From: Roseomonas acroporae | GTDB lineage: Bacteria > Pseudomonadota > Alphaproteobacteria > Acetobacterales > Acetobacteraceae | Assembly (NCBI RefSeq): GCF_023223525.1 | Contig: NZ_JALPRX010000029.1 | Span: 62,001 to 126,000 of the forward strand | Length of the DNA stretch: 64,000 nucleotides | Reading direction: 5' to 3' | Shown: in pieces, positions 8,304 through 17,244 of the stretch | How positions within the stretch are numbered: position 1 is the stretch's first letter | Layout: the number at the start of each line of letters is the position of its first letter | Translations under genes and position numbers: made by a program | Notes under the pieces: model-generated | Seen by the model: the letters and a program-made list of their open reading frames with translations, nothing else | The model's database searches: none | Told to the model about the DNA's origin: nothing

Positions 8304-11300
8304 ATGACCGCTTCCCTGGGGACCGCTTCCCTGGAGACCGCTCCCCTGGAGCCGCGCGCCCAGGCCGCCGCCCGCCAGTCCCTCGCCTCCGACCCCGCCC
8401 GCTCCGCCTGGGTGGAGGCCTCGGCCGGGTCGGGCAAGACCAAGGTGCTGACCGACCGGGTGCTGCGCCTGCTGCTGGCGGGCGGGCAGCCCTCGCGCAT
8501 CCTCTGCCTCACCTTCACCAAGGCCGCCGCCGCCGAGATGGCGACGCGTCTCGCCCGCGAGCTGGGCGGCTGGGCCACCGCCGCGCCCGAGGCGCTCAAG
8601 GACTCGGTCGCGCGCCTGACCGGCGAGGCGCCCGACGCCGCCACCCTGGCCCGCGCCCGCGCCCTGTTCGCCGAGGTGCTGGAGCTGCCCGGCGGCATGC
8701 GCATCTCCACCATCCACGCCTTCTGCCAGTCGCTGCTGCGATCCTTCCCGCTGGAGGCCGGGCTGCCGCCGCAATTCGGCATCATCGAGGGCGCCGACGC
8801 CGCCACGCTGCTGGCCGAGGCGCGCGAAACGGTGCTCGGCGAGGCGGGGTCCGGCGGGACAGCCAGCGGGACAGCCAGCGGGAGCGAGGGGCTGGTGGCG
8901 CTGGCCGGGCTGGTGCCGCCCGAGGATTTCTCCGCCGTGGTGGCGGCGCTGGCCACCGACCGGCAGCGCCTGACCGACTGCCTGCACGCGGCCGGCGGGC
9001 TGGGCGCCCTGCGCGCGGCGCTGGGACGGGCGCTGGGGCTCGCCGAGGACGAGACGGAAGCCTCGCTGATCGCCGGCGCCTGCGCGGTGGACGCGCCGCT
9101 GGTCGCGGCGGCGCGGCTGCTGGCGGCGAGCGGCAACGAGAGCGACCGCGGCCGCGGCGAGCGCATGGCCGCCTGGCTCGCCCTGTCCGGGCCGGAGCGC
9201 GCCGCGCGCTTCGAGGAATGGTGCGGCGTGTTCCTCAAGGAGGACCGCTCCCCCTACGCCGACCGCAACCTCGCCACCAAGGCCGGGCTGAAGACGCGCC
9301 AGCCGGAGGTGCTGGAGGTCATGCGCCGGGAGGCCGACCGGCTGGCCGCGCTGGAGCAGCGACGCGCCGCCTGCCGGCTGCACGCGGCCACCGGCGCGCT
9401 GCTCGGCCTCGCCCACCCGGTGCTGGAGGCCTACGAGGCGCGCAAGGCGCATACCGGGCGGCTCGACTACCAGGACCTGATCGACCGCACCCGCGCCGTG
9501 CTGCGCGATCCCGGCACCGCCTGGGTGCTCTACAAGCTGGACGAGGGGCTGGACCACATCCTTCTCGACGAGGCGCAGGACAGCAACCCGGCGCAATGGG
9601 GCATCGCCGCCGCGCTGGCCGAGGAGTTCTTCGCCGGCCGCGGCGCGCGCGAGGAGCGGCGCCGCCTGGGCGGCCGGGGGCGGCCGGACGGGGTGCCGGG
9701 CGCCGGGGGGGAGCCCCGCCCGCGCTCGCTCGGCGCGGCGGCGCGCTGGATGCCGGGCGACGCGCAGGCGGAACTGCCGCTCCTTTCGCCCATCTCCCCA
9801 CCCGCCTTGCCCCTGGCTGCCATCCCCCTGGCGCCGGGTGACGGCGATGCCGATCCCTCCCCGCTGCGCAGCATCTTCGCGGTGGGCGACGTCAAGCAGG
9901 CCATCTACGGCTTCCAGGGAGCCGACCCGCTGGGCTTCGGCTCCTGGCGCCGGCACTTCGCGCAGGCGGTGCGCGGCGCGGGCGGCGAATTCGAGACGGT
10001 GGAGCTGAACGTCTCCTTCCGCTCCACCGCCCCGGTGCTGGCGCTGGTGGACGCGGTGTTCGCGGACGGGCCGGCGCGGGCCGGCGTGGTCGCGGAGGGG
10101 CAGGTGCTGCACCACCTGCCGGACCGGCTGGGGCATGCCGGCGTGGTGGAGCTGTGGCCGCCGCTCGCCGCCGCGAAGCCGGCGCCGCCCGAGCCCTGGG
10201 TGGTGCCGGAAGTGGCGCAGGGCGTCGCCGGCGCCGAGGCGCTGCTGGCCGAGGCGGTCGCCGCCCGCATCGCCGCCATGGTGGCGCGCGAGCGCCTGCC
10301 CGCGCGCTGCGCGCCCCCGGGGGGAGCCGGGTGCGCGACCGGCGGCCGCCCGATCCGCCCCGGCGACATCCTGGTGCTGGTGCGGCGGCGCACCCGCTTC
10401 GTGCAGCTCCTCGTGCGCGCCCTGAAGCAGCGCGACGTGCCGGTGGGCGGCGTGGACCGGCTGGCGCTGATCGAGCAGATCGCGGTGCAGGACGTGCTCG
10501 CCCTCTGCGACGTGTTGCTGCTGCCCGAGGACGACCTGCAGCTCGCGGCGGCGCTGCGCTCGCCGCTGCTCGGCCTCTCGGACGAGGAGCTGTTCGCGCT
10601 GGCGCATGGCCGCGCCGGCTCGCTCTGGGGCGCGCTGGCGCGGCACCGCGGCGCCGCCACGCGGCTCGGCGAGGCGGCGGACTGGATCGCGACGCTGATG
10701 GCGCGCGCCGACCTCGTCACCCCGCACGGGCTGCTGGCCGAGATCCTGGTCGAGCCCTGGGCCGGGATGCACCCCGACGAGGCCCCGGCCGCCCGGTCCG
10801 GGTCCCCGAGACTGTTGCACGGCGTCGGCCGCGCGCGGCTGCTGGCGCGGCTCGGGCCGGACGCGGCCGACCCGCTCGACGAGGTGCTGAACGCGGCGCT
10901 GGCCTACGAGGCGACGCATCCGCCCGGGCTGCAGGGCTTCCTCCACTGGCTGCGGCGCGGCGGCGCCGAGGTGAAGCGGGAGCCGGAGGCGTCGGCGGAC
11001 GCGGTGCGCATCATGACCGTGCACGGCGCCAAGGGCCTGCAGGCGCCCATCGTGGTGCTGCCGGACGTGGGCAGCGGCCGCGGCGATCGCGCCGTGCGCT
11101 GGGGCACGCACGAGGGGATCGAGCTGCCCTTCTGGGCGCCGCGCAACCGGCGCGAATTCCATGCCCCCGCCTACAAGGCGCTGCTCGCCGCCGACGAGGC
11201 GAGCCGGGCGGAGGAGGAGAACCGGCTGCTCTACGTGGCGCTGACCCGGGCCGAGGACCGGCTGCTGGTCTGCGGCCGGGGCGAGCCGGAGCCGGGGAGC

Positions 11301-12140
11301 TGGTACGGCCTGGTGGCGGCCGGCTTCGGTCGGCTGGAGGCGGCGGAGTCGGTGCCATTCGAGCCGGCCGCGTTCGGCGCGCCCGCGGGATGCGATTTCG
11401 GCGGCGGCCTGCTGCGCCGGCTGGAGGGCGCGCAATCGGTGCCGCCGCGCCCGGACCGCGCGGCCCCGGCCCGCGCGGCGGCCAGCCTGCCCGACTGGGT
11501 CGCACGGCCCGCCCCGGCCGAGACGGCCGACGCCTCGCTCCTCCCGAGCGGGCCCATCGCCGTCTCCCTGGCCGACCCGCTGCTGGGCGAGGCCGAGCCG
11601 CCGGCGGCGGCGCCGCATGGCGGGGCGGACCCGACCGGCCAGCGCTTCCGGCGCGGCCGCGTGGTGCACGCGCTGCTGCAGCACCTGCCGGAACGCGCCC
11701 CGGCCGAGCGCGAGGCGGCGGCGCGGCGCTTCCTCCGCCGCCCCGGCCATGGACTCCCGGCGGCGGAGCAGCAGGAGATCCTGGCCGAGGTGATGGCGCT
11801 GCTGGAGGCGCCCGCCATCGCCGCCGCCTTCGCCCCGGGCAGCCTGGCGGAGGCGCCGGTGGCGGGGCGCGTGGGCGGGGTGCCGGTCGCCGGCCAGGTG
11901 GACCGGCTGGCGGTCTCGGCCGGGCGCGTGCTGGTGCTCGACTACAAGACCAACCGGCCGCCGCCGGGGACGGTGGCGGAGGTGCCGCCGGTCTATCTGC
12001 GGCAGATGGCGCTCTACCGCGCCGTGCTGCGGCAGGCCTTTCCGGGCCGGGCCGTGGAGTGCGCGCTGGTCTGGACCTACGGGGCGCGGCTGATGCGGCT
12101 GCCGGACGCGCTGCTGGACGGCTACGTGCCGGAGGCGTGA
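8304..12140 (+). CDS. addA: Double-strand break repair helicase-nuclease AddA
   Basis: ATP-dependent helicase and single-strand nuclease subunit of the AddAB enzyme, which resects DNA double-strand ends and loads RecA. The 1278-residue protein shows the SF1 helicase motifs: Walker A ASAGSGKT near residue 42, motif Ia TFTKAAAAEM, motif II ILLDEAQD, GDVKQAIYGFQGAD (motif III), SFRST (IV), VHGAKGLQAPIVVLPD (V) and LYVALTRAEDRLLV (VI). The C-terminal RecB-family nuclease contains GRVVHALLQHLP and the catalytic LVLDYKTN. The N-terminus opens with a tandem TASLE-type repeat encoded by GACCGCTTCCCTGG copies. The start lacks a strong ribosome binding site. In most alphaproteobacteria addB directly precedes addA; here it does not. 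Confidence 0.96.
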   Translation: MTASLGTASLETAPLEPRAQAAARQSLASDPARSAWVEASAGSGKTKVLTDRVLRLLLAGGQPSRILCLTFTKAAAAEMATRLARELGGWATAAPEALKDSVARLTGEAPDAATLARARALFAEVLELPGGMRISTIHAFCQSLLRSFPLEAGLPPQFGIIEGADAATLLAEARETVLGEAGSGGTASGTASGSEGLVALAGLVPPEDFSAVVAALATDRQRLTDCLHAAGGLGALRAALGRALGLAEDETEASLIAGACAVDAPLVAAARLLAASGNESDRGRGERMAAWLALSGPERAARFEEWCGVFLKEDRSPYADRNLATKAGLKTRQPEVLEVMRREADRLAALEQRRAACRLHAATGALLGLAHPVLEAYEARKAHTGRLDYQDLIDRTRAVLRDPGTAWVLYKLDEGLDHILLDEAQDSNPAQWGIAAALAEEFFAGRGAREERRRLGGRGRPDGVPGAGGEPRPRSLGAAARWMPGDAQAELPLLSPISPPALPLAAIPLAPGDGDADPSPLRSIFAVGDVKQAIYGFQGADPLGFGSWRRHFAQAVRGAGGEFETVELNVSFRSTAPVLALVDAVFADGPARAGVVAEGQVLHHLPDRLGHAGVVELWPPLAAAKPAPPEPWVVPEVAQGVAGAEALLAEAVAARIAAMVARERLPARCAPPGGAGCATGGRPIRPGDILVLVRRRTRFVQLLVRALKQRDVPVGGVDRLALIEQIAVQDVLALCDVLLLPEDDLQLAAALRSPLLGLSDEELFALAHGRAGSLWGALARHRGAATRLGEAADWIATLMARADLVTPHGLLAEILVEPWAGMHPDEAPAARSGSPRLLHGVGRARLLARLGPDAADPLDEVLNAALAYEATHPPGLQGFLHWLRRGGAEVKREPEASADAVRIMTVHGAKGLQAPIVVLPDVGSGRGDRAVRWGTHEGIELPFWAPRNRREFHAPAYKALLAADEASRAEEENRLLYVALTRAEDRLLVCGRGEPEPGSWYGLVAAGFGRLEAAESVPFEPAAFGAPAGCDFGGGLLRRLEGAQSVPPRPDRAAPARAAASLPDWVARPAPAETADASLLPSGPIAVSLADPLLGEAEPPAAAPHGGADPTGQRFRRGRVVHALLQHLPERAPAEREAAARRFLRRPGHGLPAAEQQEILAEVMALLEAPAIAAAFAPGSLAEAPVAGRVGGVPVAGQVDRLAVSAGRVLVLDYKTNRPPPGTVAEVPPVYLRQMALYRAVLRQAFPGRAVECALVWTYGARLMRLPDALLDGYVPEA

Positions 12141-12188
12141 CTGATGGGAGGTAAGGGCCCCGATGGGGTGGCTTTCCGGTCGGCCGCT

Positions 12189-12290
12189 AGAGCGGGACTC
12201 AGACCGGTTGCGACTGCGCGCTGCCTCATCCCATTGTTTTCCGGGCGGATTCACGCCTCCGGGCGTAGCCGCCCTCCGGCGATCCGCTCT
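12189..12290 (+). repeat. Dispersed palindromic element, family I copy 1
   Basis: A 102-bp element bounded by the inverted ends AGAGCGG and CCGCTCT. Its right half carries the family core GGGCGGATTCACGCC followed by a run that pairs with it (GGGCGTAGCCGCCC). Closely similar cores occur at 22122, 49828 and, inverted, at 13541-13582. Confidence 0.7.
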
Positions 12291-12347
12291 GGCGGGTGGG
12301 CCGTCGTGCCGGCGATAGGGGCGTGGCCCGCCGCGTCGCGTGCCGGC

Positions 12348-12827
12348 TCAGGTCGCCCGGATCGGCCCGACACCGTGCGGGGTGGTGCCGCCCTGGCTGG
12401 CGGGGCTCGGCATCGGCGCGGCGACGCAGGCGTAGATGGCGTTCATCAGACGGGCGCTGGGCTCCTCCTCGGGCAGCGCCTCGGGCACCGCCGGCGTGGC
12501 GCGGCGTTCCGCTTGCCGTCCGGCGCGGGCGGGGGCACCATCCCGACGGGTGGCGCGGCCGGCTTCCTGGCGGTTCGCGCGTGGCGCGGCGGCGCGTGGT
12601 CCATCCCGGCGATCGGCGCGCGCGGCGCGGATCATCGCCACGCCGAGAGGGAGGTGGCTGCTGCCGCAGTCGAAATCCGGCTCACCCATGGCGGCCTCGA
12701 CCGGGGCCGCGACGGGATCGGGCAGTGCCGTGGCCTCGATCGGACGTGGCGCGGCGGCGGCGACGAGGCAGGCGGCACCGAGCAGCGCGAGACGTGAGCG
12801 GAACAGCCGGTTCGGGAAGAATGACAC
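12348..12827 (-). CDS. Putative small secreted protein, function unknown
   Basis: A 159-residue frame with a credible signal peptide (RSRLALLGAACLVAAAA) and two Cys in the mature part (FDCGSS and YACVAA). The centre is Arg/Ala-rich low complexity and could be partly spurious. It is convergent with addA, with one dispersed repeat between them. No family was recognised, so the gene call rests on the leader and on lack of a better frame on either strand. Confidence 0.45.
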   Translation of the reverse strand: MSFFPNRLFRSRLALLGAACLVAAAAPRPIEATALPDPVAAPVEAAMGEPDFDCGSSHLPLGVAMIRAARADRRDGPRAAAPRANRQEAGRATRRDGAPARAGRQAERRATPAVPEALPEEEPSARLMNAIYACVAAPMPSPASQGGTTPHGVGPIRAT

Positions 12828-13013
12828 AGTTGTCTCCCGATCTTCGCGTGATCTCTGAACTGCCCTGACAAACGCCCCCTTCGGCCGCGCCGTTCCCCAG
12901 AATGAGCGGCCGCGCCTTCACCGAATCAGGAGCGGCGCCGGCGGCGCCGGCCCGCAGGGAACCCGCAACCACCCAGGCCGTAAGACGGCGCGAGCGCAGA
13001 CCGGAGGAATCAC

Positions 13014-13436
13014 ATGGCCAACATCCCCGACGATGACGACGTGGATCTCGGCATCAGCCTGGAGACCGTGGCGACCGTGGTCGACCATGCCCGCGTCGTG
13101 CAGGGCAAGGAGGAGACCGACCCCGAGCAGGAGGACGAGGATCCCGACAGCGAGGCGGCGCTGCTGCAGGACACCGACGACGACATGACCGAGGAATCCC
13201 TCGTCGACTTCGTCAACGGGCTGAACGAGGACGAGCAGGCGTCGCTGATCGCCCTCGCCTGGACCGGGCGCGGCGACTACGACGCGTCGGAGTGGGCCGA
13301 GGCGCTGCGGCTTGCGCATGAGCGCAACGCGGGCGGCGGGGCCGGCGAGTATCTGGTCGGGATGGAACTGGTCGGCGACCTGATCGCCGAGGGCGTGGCG
13401 GCCTTCGGCCTGTCGATCGAGGATGTGGAGCGCTAG
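13014..13436 (+). CDS. DUF3775 family protein
   Basis: A 140-residue acidic cytoplasmic protein. The central segment VDFVNGLNEDEQASLIALAW followed by GRGDYDASEW and ALRLAHER is the signature of DUF3775, a family of unknown function common in Rhodospirillales and Rhizobiales. The N-terminal third is a very acidic Asp/Glu stretch. The start has a textbook GGAGG 6 nt upstream. It stands alone, followed by two tandem dispersed repeat elements. Confidence 0.85.
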   Translation: MANIPDDDDVDLGISLETVATVVDHARVVQGKEETDPEQEDEDPDSEAALLQDTDDDMTEESLVDFVNGLNEDEQASLIALAWTGRGDYDASEWAEALRLAHERNAGGGAGEYLVGMELVGDLIAEGVAAFGLSIEDVER

Positions 13437-13437
13437 A

Positions 13438-13540
13438 GCATTTTCAAGCTGGGCGTACTCACCCAGCGGCTCGGAGAATGCGAAAAACCAGAAGGTCTGG
13501 AGTCGTTCCGGCCGGATACGGTCGGGCCGGAACGGCTCCA
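13438..13540 (+). repeat. Dispersed double-hairpin element, family II copy 1
   Basis: Two successive hairpins. The first has arms GCATTTTC (13438) and GAGAATGC (13474). The second has 16-nt arms beginning TGGAGTCGTTCCGGCC (13498) and ending at 13540, with one mismatch. Copy 2 at 54609-54709 has the same two hairpins, spacing and flanking words. The element starts 2 nt after the DUF3775 stop codon. Confidence 0.75.
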
Positions 13541-13690
13541 GAGCGGATCGCCGCCGGGCGACTACGCCCGGAGGCATGAATCAGCGCTGGAAACGACGAA
13601 CTGCGGCGAACCGCACGCCCAACGGCTGCGGTTCGCTGTGGAGTCGTTCCGATCTGACCGTATCAGGGCGGAATGGGCGGGGCGACGGCG
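13541..13690 (-). repeat. Family I core (inverted) and additional hairpin fragments
   Basis: Read on the minus strand, 13541-13582 gives GATTCATGCCTCCGGGCG and then CGATCCGCTCTGG, nearly identical to copy 1 at 12250-12292. From 13600 to 13634, GCGGCGAACCGCA pairs with TGCGGTTCGCTGT, resembling the first hairpin of the copy at 22066. From 13640 a degenerate family II arm (GGAGTCGTTCCG) follows. The site is a cluster of nested or adjacent repeat elements. Confidence 0.55.
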
Positions 13691-13873
13691 CTCTGAGGCT
13701 GACCAGGTGGCCTGCGGGTCGGTCCGGCGGGCCCTTTTCGCACCCGAAGCCAGAGGGGCAGCGTCTGGGGCAGCGTCGGGACGCCGCATCGCGCCGGCGA
13801 CCTTGCTGCCCAGCCGGAGAATATCCCTCGCCGTCCCGCCGCCGCGGGCCGCTCTGGCAGGCCCTCGGGCCGT

Positions 13874-14605
13874 TCAGGCCGGCGGGTCGTTTTCCGTCGG
13901 AACGCCGGCGATCTCGCGGATCAGCTTGCGTCGCACCGCCTGCCCGAAGGCGTCGAAATCCTCGGCCACCACCAGGAAGGCGCCGGGACCGCCGATCACC
14001 GAATCGCGGTAGTACTGGTCGAGCGGCACGGGCGTCATGCGGCCGAAGGTCGGCCGGTCGTTGACGATCGGCAGGCCGTTGATGGTGATGCCTTCGGCCA
14101 CCGCGCGGTCGCGCGCCACCTCGGCGGGCGGGCCGCTGTTGTTCACGCCGTCGCCAGAGACGTCGATGACGCGACGCATCCCCTCCCAGGGCGACTCGCC
14201 CAGCACGCGGCGCGAGAATTCGATGCCGCCGGAGATCGAGGTCCAGGACAGCGAATTGCGCGGCAGCGCCTCCAGCGTCCCGCCCCAGGCGTCCGCGTCC
14301 TGCACGTCGGCGATGCGGGTCCAGGGAATGGCGAGGCGCTGGTAGTCGAAGCCGGCCCATTCGACATAGGCGAGGCCGATCGCCCCCATCATGCCGCCGC
14401 GGATCACCTCCAGCACGCGCGGATCGGTCAGGGCGGCGCGGTAGCCCTGGCGCTGCAGCCGTGCCTCCTCGTCGTCCACCGAGCGCGACACGTCCACCGC
14501 GAGCACCAGCAGGACGTCCACGGGATCGCTGTCCGCGCGTGCGCGCCGGCGCCAGGATGCACCGCCAAGGACCAGGGAGCCGGCGAGCAGGGAGCGACGA
14601 CGCAT
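13874..14605 (-). CDS. DUF1194 (von Willebrand factor A-like) secreted protein
   Basis: A 243-residue protein with a twin-arginine-like leader (MRRRSLLAGSLVLGG, cleavage near ARA). The vWA-like domain opens with AVDVSRSVDD, a MIDAS-type DxSxS metal site, and contains DVSGDGVNNSG with the second metal-site residues. This combination is DUF1194, a family of predicted periplasmic metal-dependent adhesion domains with no assigned function. The ATG at 14603-14605 has GGAGA upstream and starts the leader. It lies downstream of the TRAP permease on the same strand with 322 nt between, so it is probably transcribed separately. Confidence 0.85.
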   Translation of the reverse strand: MRRRSLLAGSLVLGGASWRRRARADSDPVDVLLVLAVDVSRSVDDEEARLQRQGYRAALTDPRVLEVIRGGMMGAIGLAYVEWAGFDYQRLAIPWTRIADVQDADAWGGTLEALPRNSLSWTSISGGIEFSRRVLGESPWEGMRRVIDVSGDGVNNSGPPAEVARDRAVAEGITINGLPIVNDRPTFGRMTPVPLDQYYRDSVIGGPGAFLVVAEDFDAFGQAVRRKLIREIAGVPTENDPPA

Positions 14606-14927
14606 GAACGGTCTCCGCTGGCGCCGCACGGTGACGGCGGGTGGGGACACCATCGAAGCGCGCCGGTCGCCGGGGCTTCAACCGGAAAGCGATGCCGCTG
14701 AGCGAGTTGTGTGCCGCGGTCGCCGGGCCGGAATCGCGGGGCGGCCCTGATCCGCGGATCGACGCCGTGCGTCGCGTCGGGCCGGCCGGGCGCGCCGGAG
14801 CCGGAGGCGCCCGGGGGCAGGAGGCGGGAGGCCGGGAGATGCCTCGCGCCGGGCCGGACGATCCGGGAAGGGCGGCCTCTCCGGGGGCGTGGCCAGGCGG
14901 CCACCGCGCCCGCGCCGCCCCGCCTCG
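14606..14927. other. Intergenic region between TRAP permease and DUF1194 gene
   Basis: About 322 nt. A small inverted repeat (GATCCGCGGATC at 14750-14761) is present; no promoter or terminator could be assigned with confidence. Confidence 0.35.
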
Positions 14928-16946
14928 TCAGTCCCCGCGCGCCATCGCCGTGCCGGGCCCGGACGGGCGTTGCAGCAGCAGCAGCGCCACCGCCAGCGCC
15001 ATCCCGACCCAGTGCAGGCCGAGCCAGGCCGGCACCAGCCATTGCAGCAGGGCCGGGAAGATCAGCAGCAGCCCGGCCAGCGCGAAGCCGGCGCGCTCCC
15101 AGCCCGCCAGGGCCCGCCTTGCATGGCCCTGGCAGGCGGCGGCCAGCGCCGCGAGGCCGCAGGCGGCGAGCAGGATCTGCCAGCCGACGTCGGGCCAGCC
15201 CATGCCCGGCTTGAGGTTCAGCAGCAGGCCGACGCCTTCCGGGTCCGTGACGAAGACGAAGGGCAGCACGAAGGCCGGCAGCGTGTACTTCCAGGCCGCG
15301 AGGGTGGTGCGGTAGGGCCCGGCGCCGGTGATCGCGGCCGCGGCGAAGGGCGAGAGCGCGGTGGGCGGCGAGACCTCGGAGAGCACCGCGTAGTAGAAGA
15401 CGAACATGTGCGCGGCGTAGTCCGGCACGCCGAGCTTCATCAGCGCGGGGGCGGCGACGACGGCCGAGATGATGTAGCTCGCCGTCACCGGCACGGCGAG
15501 GCCGACCACCCAGACGATCAGCGCCGTGTAGAGCGCGGTGACGACGAGGCTGCCGCCCGCCGCCTGGATCGCGATCTCCGAGAATTTCAGCCCGAGCCCG
15601 GTGAGGGTGATGACGCCGACGATGATGCCGGCCGAGGCGCAGGTGGCGGCGATGCCGACCGCCTGCACCGCGCCGGCGGCGAGTGCCTCGACCAGCCGCT
15701 TCGGCCAGAGCGCGCTCTCGCGCCGCAGGAAGGAGAGCGCGACCGCGACGGCCATGGCGTAGAGCACGGCGAGCGTCGAGGAGTAGCCCAGCGCCATGAA
15801 GACGATGATCGCGACCAGCGAGGAGAAGTGGAACCAGTAGCGGCGCGCCAGCGCGCCCGGTCGCTCCACCTCGATGACGGGCGCCTCCGCGCCCGCCTTG
15901 GCGCCGATGCGTCGCTGGTCCAGCTCCACCATGAAGAGCAGCGAGGCGTAGTAGAGGATGGTCGGCACCGCCGCCATCCTCAGCACGTCGAGGTAGCCGA
16001 TCTTCAGGTACTCGGCGATCAGGAAGGCGGCGGCGCCGAGCACGGGCGGCGAGATGATGGCGCCGAGGCCGCCGGCGGCGAGCAGCCCGCCCGCGTCGTC
16101 CGGCCGGTAGCCGACGCGCTTCATCATCGGCCAGGCCACCGTGCCGAGCGTGACGGTGGTGGCGACGCCCGAGCCCGAGGGGCCGCCGAGCAGGAAGGAG
16201 GAGAGCACCACGGTGCGCCCGGCTGAGCTGGGCTTCCCGCCGGTGAGCGAGAAGGAGAAGTCCACGAAGAACTTCCCCGCGCCCGTCGATTGCAGGATGG
16301 CGCCGTAGATGGTGAACAGGATGATGAGGCTGGCCGAGACGTCGACGGCGGTGCCGAAGATGCCGTCCAGCGTGATGGTCAGGTGCGGGATCAGCCGGTC
16401 GGAATCGTAGCCCTGGTGGCCCCAGGGCGGCGGCAGGTGGCTGCCGAGGAAGGCGTAGAGCATGAAGGCGATGGCGACGGCGGGCATCACCCAGCCCGTG
16501 GTGCGGCGCGTCGCCTCCAGCACCAGCACGATCAGCGTCCAGCCGACGACGATGTCCATCGGCTCGGGGAAGACGTAGCGGTCGAGCAGGTCGTCGCCGC
16601 CGGCGATCAGGTAGTAGGTGACGTAGAGGCTGGCGGCGATCAGCAGCCAGTCCCACGGCATGAAGCGGTGGCGGAAGCGGCGCGACACCGGGAAGAGCAG
16701 GAAGCCGAGCGCCATCGCGAAGCCGACATGCACGAAGCGCAGCGTCGTGGTCGGCACGATGTCCCAGGCGGCCCAGAGGTGGAACAGGCTCATCGCCAGC
16801 GCCAGCGCGGTGCCGGCGGTGCCGAGCCAGCCGCCGAAGCGGTTGGCGGCACCCTCCTCCTCCTCGATCAGCCGCTCGACGCGCGCGGCGGTGGCCTCGT
16901 CGAGCGCGCCGGGCGCGATCTCGGGCGGCAGGGCGGTGCCGCTCAT
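14928..16946 (-). CDS. TRAP transporter fused permease (TAXI-type DctQM fusion)
   Basis: A 672-residue inner-membrane protein with about 16-18 hydrophobic segments. It fuses the small DctQ-like part (N-terminal third) to the large DctM-like part, as in TRAP systems of the TAXI class. Characteristic stretches include SSFLLGGPSGSGVATTVTLG, AAGGLGAIISPPVLGAAAFL and SEVSPPTALSPFAAAAITGA, the last two being the paired Na+/substrate-binding loops of the large subunit. Such permeases need a TAXI solute-binding protein, and none is encoded within this window. The substrate is unknown; C4-dicarboxylates and amino acids are typical for the class. It is divergent from the MocR regulator. Confidence 0.92.
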   Translation of the reverse strand: MSGTALPPEIAPGALDEATAARVERLIEEEEGAANRFGGWLGTAGTALALAMSLFHLWAAWDIVPTTTLRFVHVGFAMALGFLLFPVSRRFRHRFMPWDWLLIAASLYVTYYLIAGGDDLLDRYVFPEPMDIVVGWTLIVLVLEATRRTTGWVMPAVAIAFMLYAFLGSHLPPPWGHQGYDSDRLIPHLTITLDGIFGTAVDVSASLIILFTIYGAILQSTGAGKFFVDFSFSLTGGKPSSAGRTVVLSSFLLGGPSGSGVATTVTLGTVAWPMMKRVGYRPDDAGGLLAAGGLGAIISPPVLGAAAFLIAEYLKIGYLDVLRMAAVPTILYYASLLFMVELDQRRIGAKAGAEAPVIEVERPGALARRYWFHFSSLVAIIVFMALGYSSTLAVLYAMAVAVALSFLRRESALWPKRLVEALAAGAVQAVGIAATCASAGIIVGVITLTGLGLKFSEIAIQAAGGSLVVTALYTALIVWVVGLAVPVTASYIISAVVAAPALMKLGVPDYAAHMFVFYYAVLSEVSPPTALSPFAAAAITGAGPYRTTLAAWKYTLPAFVLPFVFVTDPEGVGLLLNLKPGMGWPDVGWQILLAACGLAALAAACQGHARRALAGWERAGFALAGLLLIFPALLQWLVPAWLGLHWVGMALAVALLLLQRPSGPGTAMARGD

Positions 16947-17244
16947 CGGGGGCGGCGCGCCCGCGGGCCGGGATGCGCGACGGGCCGGGCGGTGCCCGGC
17001 GCCACGCGGCGTGACGGCGCGGCACGGCGCTGCGAGGGCGGCGTTGGCGGCTGGCTCATTCCCGGTGCTTCCCCTGTCCTTGCCGCACTATCACGCGGCG
17101 CGCGGGCGGCGGCCAAGGGGACATGACCGGCCGGGCCGCTCCCGTCCGGTCCCCTCGCGCGCCCGGCCTTCCCGGGGCCCAGGTTCCCTCGCGCGGCGCG
17201 GGGTGGTTGCATGACGTGGTCAGGGTGCGGGGAGTCGCGGGGCG

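Noticed and set aside
8301-12254. Minus-strand open frame of about 1300 codons across addA
   Set aside because: Antisense shadow; addA carries all helicase and nuclease motifs on the plus strand.
12144-12797. 217-codon plus-strand frame after addA
   Set aside because: It begins in a dispersed repeat and is antisense to a frame with a better secretion signal; no family resemblance.
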